Positions 11,959 through 22,428 of a stretch of DNA of 64,000 nucleotides are shown here, piece after piece. The position numbers and the translations under genes were made by a program. The notes under the pieces were generated by a model that searched no databases, was not told where the DNA came from, and worked only from the letters and a program-made list of their open reading frames with translations. This DNA is from Mytilisepta virgata (Eukaryota > Mollusca > Bivalvia > Mytilida > Mytilidae), in assembly GCA_028015205.1 (NCBI GenBank), contig CM051517.1, positions 39,939,135-40,003,134 of the forward strand, read 5' to 3'. How positions within the stretch are numbered: the stretch's first letter is position 1; the number at the start of each line of letters is the position of its first letter.

Positions 11959-12587
11959 CTAAGGAATTTCTGAATCTTTAGCAATATTTTTTGCATACTC
12001 ACCAGAAGAGCTGCAGTCTACAACAGACGTAACAAGATTTGGTAATGTGGTTCCCAGTTCAGAATAAGTTGTGTTTAAGAAGTGTTCTGGATATGTAGAT
12101 GCCAGATCTTTCAGAAAGCCAAACCCACTTGTTGATTCACCGATACCAACTGTTATAATGGTAACACCATCGTCTTTACACAAAGTTCCAGCATGTTTAT
12201 CTTCACTACCACCTGATTTGCCGTCTGACAAGAGCACTAGATAATTTTGAGCTGAATTTCTGTCGCCCTTGCTAGTAACAAACATGTCTTGACAAGTGTA
12301 TGTTAAAGCGCTTGTGAAGTCAGTGTCATGACCATTTGCATATTTAGCAGCGTTTAGTTCGCCTTTTAAAACATCTTTGTCGTAGCTAGTATTTAAGTAT
12401 GCAATACTTCGAGCAGTAGCAGTGGCATGGAAAAGAACAAATCCAACTCGAATTTCATTTTCACCTATGGCTAAGTTGTCCACAGTAGTTCCCAAGGCAT
12501 TCATGGTGTCGGTAAAGTGTGTTTGACCGACACTTGACGATTCGTCTACCACAAAAATGACGTCCGCTGGTGTTACGGACGTACATT
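11959..12587 (-). CDS. Secreted VWA-domain protein, exon 2
   Basis: An acceptor TTTCAG precedes a 629-nt exon ending in TAG. With exon 1 it encodes a 229-residue protein. The VWA fold is clear: the MIDAS motif D-x-S-x-S is DESSS (residues 35-39, after ADVIFVV), the second MIDAS region is TDFTSALTY, and the third is LLSDGKSGG, followed by GVTIITVGIG, the usual beta-strand F region. The domain fills almost the whole protein; a short tail (SSGEYAKNIAKDSEIP) follows a Cys that may pair with Cys22 before the domain. MIDAS VWA domains bind divalent metal and mediate adhesion or matrix assembly. It resembles the single-domain VWA proteins common in molluscs; the ligand cannot be inferred. Confidence 0.88.
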
Positions 12588-13585
12588 CTGAAACATTGAA
12601 ATAGAATGATGTTCAACTACATTTGAAATAATTTAAGCTTGTTCGAAAAAAGGATTTCTGGCTCCAACTTATTTATACAATGATTAGATAGAGGTGAAAA
12701 TATAGGTTAAATGTGTTAATGCCTACACGAATCATTTGTGAAAACGAGTTTCTTTGACGTGAATAAATGTGTGTATCTAATCGTGGTGGTTTAGACGGTA
12801 GAATATTTCTACTATGTACTGAAAATTATCTGAAAGATTTCTTACAGCTGCACGAGTTGGCATCTGCAGAATAGCTGAAATTCGGTTCGAAAAGAGTCAA
12901 TATTCTGGTGGGTTCTCCCACGAAATATTACTGCTTCGTCTGTAGTGCGAGATTCCTATGATGTAAAATGATCTGTTGTCGTCGGTTGGTCTGGCTGTGT
13001 CCGAAATTTCTATTCGTATAAGGCAACACAACAAAAGACCGTTTGACCCTTCTGACTCGACACAGCGGTTGCTGAGTTGACCTGGTCCATCGGAACTTGA
13101 AACGATATTAGATATAATACTTTACAGTGTTTTAATTCATTCGAATACATTATAAATGCTCGCATATAACAGCAAGATCAACTGGAATTATCTCTTAGAG
13201 CAACGTAAGAAGTACAAAATGTTTATTACGAAATTCCTCTGATAAGAACTGCATTTTGTGTCCAATAGCTTTATTTCTTTTCTGTTCACACTCATAATCA
13301 AAATTATAAACCAGTTTTTCATTTATTTGTCTCGAAAAACTAATGAGGAGGAAACCAGTGAACTATTTTCCTTGTCTCGTTCATAAAGAAGCCTATATTA
13401 TCCAATCTCTTTCCCGATAATCCAATCTAATCTAATATTTCTTCTTTATACCATTAGAAAAAACGAATTTAACATTTTTTGGGTTGAGCGCCGCGTCATG
13501 TCTTTGCATAAAGAACTAGATTCGTTGACAGTATAAAGAAACAATGACGATTTTAAGCATGTAGATAAAATACTAGATACTATAC
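12588..13585 (-). other. Intron of the VWA gene
   Basis: A 1-kb intron whose splice sites fit in phase 1. It contains one block with coding-like sequence (12849-13095), described separately. Confidence 0.6.
12849..13095 (-). pseudogene. Frameshifted coding-like block in the VWA intron
   Basis: On the minus strand, one frame reads SDGPGQLSNRCVESEGSNG through SFYIIGISHYRRSSNISWEN, then hits TGA. A second frame takes over at the same point (RILTLFEPNFSYSADANSCS) and runs to a GTAAGA donor-like site. GC content is higher than the surrounding intron. One single-base indel would join the two frames. It is not in phase with exon 1 through the visible AG. It could be a dead exon, an assembly error in an alternative exon, or part of an old element. 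I do not recognise the domain. Confidence 0.33.
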
Positions 13586-13646
13586 CTTGAGCATTTGCAT
13601 ATAATACTGAGTGACAGATAAGGAAAATACAGACAATTCTATCCAT
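13586..13646 (-). CDS. Secreted VWA-domain protein, exon 1 (signal peptide)
   Basis: ATG at 13644-13646 begins MDRIVCIFLICHSVLYANAQ, a signal peptide with cleavage expected after ANA or NAQ, then a GTATAG donor in phase 1. Its last base G completes Glu21 with the AA of the exon at 12587, giving ECTSVTPADVIFVVDESSS. The translation past the donor is intron. Confidence 0.82.
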
Positions 13647-14415
13647 CAGTGGTAACTAAATTATATTTTCATTTTCAGTCTGGACGCCATTTTGCTAGTG
13701 TTTTGAACTCTGTGAAAACTATTATTATTTAATAACAAAAGTGTCTATCACGGTCTGTAATATAAAACAATACAGTTAGAAAGAAATTTTCGTCATTAGA
13801 ATTTAATGATATACAATGCAGGACAAAACGTGATTCCTGTAAGCACCACAACAGCCCCAGCGCTTTTCTCTTTTGTGTATTTAATTTTTTGATACTGAAG
13901 ATATAGTTTGAGTAAAATTACGGAATATCGTCTACCCGTTTTCTTGAACCCGCGATAGTATTAAATTTCGGGAAGTGTTACGACTTAAATGAAAACAATA
14001 GACCATACTTATATATAATTAGTATGTCCGTGCATTCATATACTTAAATCTCGACATTTCAATGTCAGTATATCGAAACGATTCACACCACTACACATGT
14101 CCTGTAAAATGTCGATGAGCTAAGATAGAGAATTACTGATCCCGACATTAGGTGAACTCCCAAGAATAATGACAAATATCATAGAGAAAAAGGTTCCAAT
14201 TTAAAGAATTAAGACGCATGTCAGCACATTCACAGCCTTGGAGATATTTCATATTAGTGGTTCTTACACTGTGGGACTTCTCATATAAGAATGCATTTAT
14301 ATACCCTTTTTTCCACCCAGAAACGAAATAATGATTAGATCACGTACATAAAATAAAATGTAGTACAAAATGATTAGAAAGGTACGCTACTTAAAGTAAA
14401 GAGAATCAATAGAAT
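13647..14415. other. Upstream region of the VWA gene
   Basis: No coding signal. It holds the promoter of the VWA gene if transcription starts near the ATG, but I see no convincing TATA or initiator match. Confidence 0.4.
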
Positions 14416-15424
14416 GTAGGACGGAAAGTCACAAGACAAAAAGTCACAGACAAAAAGTCACTGGACAAAAAGTCACAGTTAAAATTTTGTATAGTGACAA
14501 AATGTATAGGACAAAAAGTCACAGGACAAAAAGTCACAATTTGTTTTCTCCAATATTTTCAAGACCTATAGGACAAAAAGTCACAATGAAGAGATTGTAA
14601 TATGAAAGACCACATGTTTTAGAGGGGTATAGGACAAAAAGTCACAATATTTGTAAATATTTTATAAAATTTGTCATTTATAGTATAGGGACCCGTATTA
14701 ACAATGATTACAAACAAATTTTGGACTTTAAGTACAAATGTTAAAATATTCAGAATAATTGCAATATTAAACAAAAATGTTAAACATTTCACAATTAATT
14801 TTATTTAATTTAAATGGTAATTATAATTGCAATTTATGATATTTATTTTTATTACTTAAAAAATGCAAGGATGTCATGAACATTAATTATTTTAATTAGT
14901 ATATCATAAAAGGGGGACATCATCTTGAAAAAGGAAACAATAATGTTTATATTATAATTAACTGATTGTTTAATTGGCTTCTGTTTGGCAGGATATATGC
15001 ACCCTTTCTGGAAATAATGACAATTATGTTGTTTTAGTTAAAAAGCAGGAAAAACATCCTTACTTTCATGTATACCTACAAAAGGCATGTATGTTTTGAC
15101 AAAGCTTTCCTTCCCCTTATTGAAATCATGGCTTCCAATTTTGAGTAATAAACACCAGATGATGTTGTTTTTAGCAAAAAAGTATAAAAAGACTTGTATT
15201 TGTCATTTGGTTATCACAAAATAATAATGCAAAAACTGTGACTTTTTGTCCTATATCCAAGTCAATACCCAAGTCAATACACACAATAATAATGCAAAAA
15301 CTGTGACTTTTTGTCCTGTGACCTTTTGTCCATCAAGGTAAAAATATTGATTGTGACTTTTTGTCCTAGGTGTTTTGTGATTTTTTGTCCTGTGACTTTT
15401 TGTCCTGTGACTTTCTGTTCGTTT
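14416..15424. mobile_element. Foldback element with arrays of a 15-bp motif at both ends
   Basis: The left end carries about eight copies of GGACAAAAAGTCACA (from 14418 to about 14645) and the right end about seven copies of the complement TGTGACTTTTTGTCC (15238 to about 15419). Spacing is irregular and the outermost copy on each side has the variant GAAAGTCAC/GTGACTTTC. The 600-bp middle is AT-rich with no gene. Multiple subterminal copies of one motif in opposite orientation look like clustered transposase binding sites of a foldback or MITE-type DNA transposon. The short frames at 15251-15493 are translations of the array. Confidence 0.75.
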
Positions 15425-16913
15425 ACCAATCAATCTTATAAGACTATATACATTGTCACAGTAACCCTTGAAGTGCCGCAAGCGAAGGATTAGTAGTCAA
15501 CTTGGTGGACACTGTGATGTACCTCCGTTTGTATGAATATATTGGTGTTATTTCTCACACAAAATATACTCGATCAACACGAAATATAATTTCTGAACAC
15601 AAAGCGTTTGTCATGCTCAGAGGTCACATTCCACACTTATACCGAACAACCATCATATAGTTTATTGGTTATCTCTAGCTAGAAGATTCAGCTCGTGTGG
15701 AAGTCAATATTGACAGTTACCCTGGTATAATCAATGTGTCGATGCCTTTGCTAAATGAATCCGGTTCCCGAGTTCAGTTTGTGGTTTGTCTGCACTTACT
15801 TGAAACTGATAGTTACTTGTTAAATTTCGGGAAAGTAACGACTAACTCACGTTTTTTTGGTCCATCTAGATTTTAATCTTTTCTACATTGTGGGCTTTCT
15901 TCCTGTTTGGCTCTGAGGCTGAGATGAACGGTTTGTGGAAATATGTTTATACATTGTATATGGCATCGAATATAGTGTTAGAATGTCTTTTTTGTCATTT
16001 TATTGGTCTGTAAAAACCAATCGCGACGAATAATTAAAAAAAAATTTCAGGCATACAAGAAAAAGAATTTTTCTACGTCACCAGTCGCCGTACACCTCAC
16101 TGATTTGAACCGTGACGGTACTGACAATTCGCCCTACATTGACTAAAACATTTTCCCTGTTGAACCCCTACAATTTTTCATCCAGCGACATTTCATTCTG
16201 ACACAAAATACTGCAGAATAACTTATGGAACTGCAATAAATACACAGAAAGTAATTATTTATATCCAATGCAAAAAATAAGAGTAATCACCAGCTTACTT
16301 TTGAAAGAACAGAAGTTAGAACAACGATCATCAAAAAAGTTTAATAAATCACTAATTCAACATGTACCTAATGTTAAGAAAAACGCTTTCTGTAGAAGTA
16401 TTCACAAGTTTTTTCATTGTTTTGCAATTCTGACTAGTGCCTGATTTTCCAGTTTGGCTTTACGTACAGCTTATGAAGGATACATTTTCAAATTATAAAT
16501 GTGATGCATAAAATTTGGTATCTTAAATTCTGTAATGGGGTCTTGGAAATTAGTTTTGGTCACATGTGAGAAATTATTCCATAGGAAATAAATCATTTGG
16601 CAATTAAGAAAATGAGTAACAAAACAAAAATAATGATTTATTTAAGTCATGATAATAAGAAATGAAACAATTGCAATTCTGTGATAAATATATAAAAAAA
16701 AGAAAAAAAGTACAAAGTTCATGAATTATCAACTACAAACGTCTTTTTACTAGTAATAAACCTATGTCAGAAACATCAAAATATAATACATCTATCATAC
16801 TTTGTATCCAATCAATAAAACTGTTTGTTGGTCTTGTTAAAACTAAAGGAAACTACTTTGTTTTTCAATCCAAGTAATTTTGTTATTTTCTATTATTAAA
16901 GATAAAATATATT
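15425..16913. other. Intergenic stretch without a recognised feature
   Basis: Moderately AT-rich sequence with no supported exon or repeat boundary. Nothing here could be assigned. Confidence 0.4.
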
Positions 16914-17177
16914 GTGATAAATTTTATCAAATTATATTGCCAAAAGTTTAAAATATTACTACATGTTTATATTTATCATACACTACTAATAGAAATCAGC
17001 AGATACAAAAAAAAACCAAGAGAAGAAAGATTATGTATTTATAGTAAAAATGAAATTGATGATGAATTTCATTTCTTTCTGTCCTGTGATTTAACCCAGG
17101 ATCTACGGGCAAAATTGTTCAATTATTTTAATACAATAGAAAATAGTTTTATAAGTTTAATAACGTTGAGAAACTAA
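16914..17177 (+). pseudogene. C-terminal fragment of a non-LTR retrotransposon polyprotein
   Basis: The frame contains LIEISRYKKKPREERLCIYS, then IDDEFHFFLSCDLTQDLR, the R-x-C...EDE-HF-L-x-C signature found at the end of many animal LINE ORF2 proteins (one Cys of the usual pair is replaced). No reverse transcriptase core is present upstream and the frame stops soon after, so this is a 5'-truncated, decayed copy. Confidence 0.55.
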
Positions 17178-18971
17178 CCCATACAATGGAATATAATACA
17201 AAAAGCTAGAAATAGTGCTTTTATTGCTGCTCTTCATCTTACTTTGGGACCAATAAATCACTTAGAGATATCAATAATTTTGAGATAATGAGAAGTCAAC
17301 TTATCTATTATTCATCAATACATTACACAAATGTAATCAATAGATATATTCATCACACTAAATATGTTATAAGCATGCATAATATTTTATGGTATTCAGG
17401 CTGCATTTGTGCATAAAATACAAGTTACCTATAAATAAGTAACAATTTTTAACACCTGAACAAACAAAAAAAAATATCAACACTTCAACATCTAGAAAAA
17501 AAAGAAGGGACCATTTCAATATAAAATAGAAAGTCTGGTACACTTGAAGGAATGTTTTAAACAGGGCTTGCAGTTATCTCTTACTATGCTTTAAATACAT
17601 ATCTATTTTGCCCTAACAGCTTTTGAATGACCCTTTATTTGCTGCAACACTGAAAAGTGATATTTTCCAAAAATTAGTTTCTTTTGAACTCTTTGATGAA
17701 ATGACAAAGATCAGCAATATTTTGAATACGTTTTAGATAAAGAATACTTTATTCACGACATACCAAATAATATTTCACTCTAATATGATGAATGATGGAT
17801 TAATTCTTGAAAAAAAATAATGTGCGAATCAAAGCAAACTTTGATTATTACTGAGCTCTTGGTAGCTCATATCATGAAACTGAACTAGACATTAGCTGTG
17901 AAACTGAAAGCTAACCAGATTTTCCTTTGTCACTGATTTGCCCATTCACCTGACTGATTACAAAATATGGTTTAAAACTTCCACTTTAAATTGTTTAAAA
18001 TTTAGTATTTCAGTAACTTCTAGAATATACTTAAGTTTGTGTTTCTACTTTGTCTACAGACATACATTGTATTCAAATGTAACTTGTGTCTGAATTTTCA
18101 AAATTCCTTTCTTCTACACTCTTCAAACATCTTAATTATCTTTCTTCATGTTTCTACATCTGGAGCTACAAAAACGAGTTTGAAATAATTGCCCACCTTT
18201 TTTCATTGTTGACTGGTAAAGAATTAATGTTGCATGCCTGGTGAATAGATGTTTTGGAGGTTCCCCAAAATGTAGATTTCTATTTTATTTACATTTCAAT
18301 AATAACAACATTACCACATTCTTCTATTTGGATCTGCTATGTGACACATTAAAGTATCTAAGGAATAAGGTCAGGACTGCCGAACTTGTGCAGGAAAACA
18401 GCCAGCCCAGTGGTCTGATTGCTTTTTCGGGGAGTTCCAAACACTGCTACAAACTTGTTTTTTCCATTCAACAGATTTCATTTGATAACAGATATCTGTC
18501 AAATTTTGATTTGAGCACAAAACAAAATACATAATGTAGGAAGACCTTTCTACACCAGCCTTTTCATTGAAGAAAATGGTATAAAAATACTGGCTGTTTA
18601 AGAAGCTAATTAATACACAGTTCTCAGTGTTTTATCAAATTACAACATTGGGAATAGTTTTGAAAATACCTCCCATAATGCACCGTATTCTGGATTGGTG
18701 AATAGATACATTCAACAGTAATCTCAGAGTATGTGACACAAAATGAAATCTACATACTCTCTTCTAATATTACATCTCTTCCATTAAATACTTATTACAA
18801 ATAATTTTCACTTTATATGTATTAACATTCTCACATATCAATCCATATTTTGGATTCTATATGAATAAAATCTTTGACTTCGACTTGGACTTTATATGAA
18901 AATAACATTTAGCTTCTCCAAGACGTTTTACTCAGCATTATAAAAAATCTGATTCTAATTTAATTTTTAAA
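17178..18971. other. AT-rich intergenic stretch
   Basis: No exon or clear repeat. The frame at 18241-18534 has no motif, codon bias or splice support. Confidence 0.4.
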
Positions 18972-19634
18972 AGTGACTAGCTCAATCTAATTAAAATTAG
19001 TTCTCCGCACTTGCTCCTTATTTTTGTTCGGTTGTGTATATGTCGCTCGTGGGAGATCTAACTGCAGCCGCTGGGGGGTCATGTCTAGGGTCAAATTTGC
19101 TGTAGCCAATCAGCGATGTAGCTATAAAATCTTAGGGTGTTGAACTGGCAAAGAAGTTATTGTAGCATCTAGAGTAATTCCGAATGTAAAATATCAAATA
19201 TGGCAGCCTCCATGCGATCTTTATTTCATAATCTGAATTGTTAAAAGTTATTGTTTTTAAGTCTACTAACGAATTCCAATGACCTCATGTGAATTATCAT
19301 TATAGATAAAAATATGTATGAGAACAAACAGCTGTGTATTGTGTGGATTCTCATTCATAAACATTGAAATTTTGTCAACAGGAGAGCCGGTAGAAAAAAA
19401 CCTCTTCAAACAAAAACTGAAGTTGAACACCGACAGGGTATTAGAGCACCTCATTGATTGGTTAATTGTAAATGACTTTCTAGATGCTGATTGGTTGGTA
19501 AAAGTTCAGAAAATCTTACCTAGACATGACCCCCAAGCGGCTGTAGTTGGATCTCCCAGGCGCGACATATAAACAGCCGAACGAAAATAAGGAGCAAGTG
19601 CAGAAAACTAATTTTGATAAGATTGTGACTAGCT
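18972..19634. mobile_element. Long-armed foldback element, 0.66 kb
   Basis: Arms of about 110 bp are inverted copies: left CACTTGCTCCTTATTTTTGT, GGGAGATCTAACTGCAGCCG and GGGGGTCATGTCTAGG (to 19090); right CCTAGACATGACCCCCAAGC, CGGCTGTAGTTGGATCTCCC and AAAATAAGGAGCAAGTGCAG (19521-19611). The 430-bp centre contains a plus frame (19318-19572) with a CVLCG zinc-knuckle-like start that may be a leftover of a parent transposase gene. No autonomous enzyme is present. Confidence 0.72.
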
Positions 19635-21155
19635 TGTCATCCTTTCAAATACTTCTAACATATAAATTACAAATTGATATTATTCTGTCATATCAAATAA
19701 CATTTTTTTTTAAACAACAATATGTATAAATTTGCTTTAAACAATAACAATGTAAATATTTACAATGAAACACTTGTAACATAACACATTTTATGTGTTG
19801 AAAAATGAATTAAGTATTTATTTTACAAAAACTATTTTTTAATTTAAAGAACAGTATATTGAACTATAAATGTACTAACAGTAGCTTTATTTGAACCTTG
19901 ATGTAATGCCAACGATGACTACTTATAACAAAAAGATATGGGTTTATACATGTACTTTAATGCCATATCAAAACAAATTTTAATCAATTAAAAAAATTAA
20001 AATAATAAAATCTTGGGTTGCCATGTATGACAATTTCCTTCCCGCCTCACCCCTGAAAATTTAGTAGATACATAAATTATAAGTATTACTTGTAGCTAAA
20101 TAAATTCTAGTTCTCAACTTTTCATTCAACCAAAATAAACAAATTTTTGTATGTAAAAATATGTACAGTTACAACAAGAATATGTACAACACAATACATT
20201 TGAATCAGATGTTAAATTAATAACACTTTATAGTGAAATAAAATGTTGCAAAACTATTTTAAAAGTAAGTTCTGATTATATTCGATATAACTCTGACGCA
20301 AATAAACAAATCCCTCTCCCCCCAAAAAAAATAATTTATAGACAGATGAATTATTTTACTAAGGTTATTCAAAACAAAATTTATTTATCCTTTAATTTAA
20401 GAATGAGATTCAAATTAATTATCATGATTTAACAACTGATCCCTTTCAACTTTAGCATTTATTGCCTTTCCAAATTTCTAACTATGGCTATGACTGTAAT
20501 AGTCCAATGAACATTCAATAAACAAAGATTTTTACCTGTATGAAGGTGTATAACTAAAAGTGACATAATGTTAAACACCCTGACCAAATAGAATCTCAGG
20601 TTAGTTTGTTAACTGCTGCAATAAACAATAAAGTGCTTAATGTAACACTTTCATCAAGCAAGATAGCTGTAGTTAAAAATAAGGGAGATAATAACGATTT
20701 GAAAGTTGTAAATTTGTTAGAATTTTTTCACATTTGCTTTGTTTATCTGACTGAAATTTGTTTGGAACTGGTTCTGTAAACCAGCATTAAAAAAGTCTCC
20801 CCTGTGGTAATCATCAGATAGGGATTATAACTAAATTCCTACATCATACGTAAACTATCCATATATAACTTCTGGATTCTACAGATTATAATTCTGTCAG
20901 TAGTAACAACATGCATATTTAACTCTTTCACTCAACATTCCACATAAATATAAATATTTTTCATCCTCTTGAATAATGCAGGTATTTATTACATTGCAAT
21001 AACGAACAAACACAAAATAAAGACAAAAATCCTGTCAAAAGTCAGAAAATGAATAAAACATAAAAAATTTGATCTTACGCAAAGAGGTAGGCAATTCTTA
21101 TATGAAATATGGAGTTTTTTTGTCAAAAAGATAGAACTTTTGTAAGAAGATTATT
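19635..21155. other. AT-rich region downstream of the convertase gene
   Basis: No coding features. It lies beyond the last convertase stop (22157) in minus-strand sense and may include distal 3' UTR. Confidence 0.35.
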
Positions 21156-21330
21156 GAATTATTATAGGATTAAATACGATTTTGTATGAGTTTATCGATG
21201 TGTAAACTTGGCCGACTCAGTCACAAACTAAATAAAGTCCAAAGGAATATATGTTGAGTTTGTGAGTGAAAAGGCCCAGTTTACACATCGATAAACTCAT
21301 ATAAAATCCTATTTAATCCTTATAATTCCA
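21156..21330. repeat. Nearly complete hairpin, 175 bp foldback
   Basis: Arms of about 55 bp (TATGAGTTTATCGATGTGTA and AACT against AGTTTACACATCGATAAACT) are almost perfect complements. The interior also pairs (CAGTCACAAACT with GTTTGTGAGTGA), so nearly the entire unit folds. Typical of a small MITE or foldback; it could also form a structured RNA if it lies in the convertase 3' UTR. Confidence 0.7.
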
Positions 21331-22156
21331 TTTCAAACATCGAAAAGTTGTTCCTAACGAAATTAAAAAAAATAACTTTGCCCTTTTCTGGCGACATTCA
21401 TCTTGAATCTGGTAGTATTTTTGGCAGCTAAGCAATTGAATAAAAAAGTCAACTAAGTCATTTACAAATCGAAAAAACAAGGAAACTTACATTTTGATAG
21501 ATTTTAATATAATCTGAACGTACAGAATCCACGCAATGTCCGATTTTTTCCGTTTGAAGAATCCAACTTGCATTGTTTACAAATATGACGTTACAATCTT
21601 GACTGTGACGTCCATGCAGCAAATGTTCGCGGAATTTTTGAAAACGCAATTTTCATCAATTTTTAAACCATTTCTCATTAAATTTTAACTATTATTGTCA
21701 GTATCATCCTTAAAATTTATTTTTTTACAGCACTCTTCACATTTAATGTCTCATTTGAAACTTTAAATAATCAAGAAAGCGCATGAATATACTTGCCAAA
21801 TACGTTTTTATTGATGTATAAACTTTTATGATTTTGCCCTTCCTTAACAATGAAATTTTTGTATTTTATCATATGCACATTAAAATGGAATTATCAGTTA
21901 ATATCTAACAGTTCCTATTTCTATTTAATCATCAATCATAAATTAAATTTCATCATTAAAGCAATTTAACATTTAAATTGAATAATTCAGGTCTGTTCCT
22001 TCATTTGAAAATTTTGATACATGTGTTGAAAAATAATTGAACATCACTGGCTGTTTAACAAGATAATAACACTATTGTTCTATATAAGACACAAAACAAT
22101 TGCATCCTTTGAGAATAACAAATATTGACTGTTTAACAACAAATGTAAACAATAAT

Positions 22157-22428
22157 TTATGCATGTATTAAAGCCTGCTTTTGTAGATTATCTTTGATTG
22201 GAACTTCAAATTCATCATCAGCATCATCGTCATCTGATTTTGGTAGTAGTCTATATTTACCATCTTGAACCTGACGTTTTGACATCATTTCATATATTAA
22301 GAATACTACGCCACCTATAATAGCTAGGACAATCAAACATATAACTATGACAACAATAGCCATGACAATGTCTCTTTGACCACTCATATAATCTAATTTT
22401 TCTTCATCTTGTTTAAGCAAACATTTTT
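22157..22428 (-). CDS. PCSK5/6-like: Convertase alternative last exon B (acidic tail)
   Basis: Acceptor TTTTCAG, phase 1 entry, opens [14 protein letters not shown], then a membrane segment (about residues 764-791, starting [20 protein letters not shown]) and a 42-residue cytoplasmic tail ending at TAA. The tail has a YRLL sorting motif (Y-x-x-hydrophobic) and an acidic cluster [11 protein letters not shown] with a serine beside it, like the acidic clusters that retrieve furin and PC5B to the trans-Golgi network. Start residues and splice phase match exon A, so the two are duplicated, mutually exclusive ends. Confidence 0.88.

Noticed and set aside
14416..14650. CRISPR-like spaced repeats
   Set aside because: Irregular spacing, inverted counterpart at 15238-15420 and a clearly animal context; it is a foldback element end.
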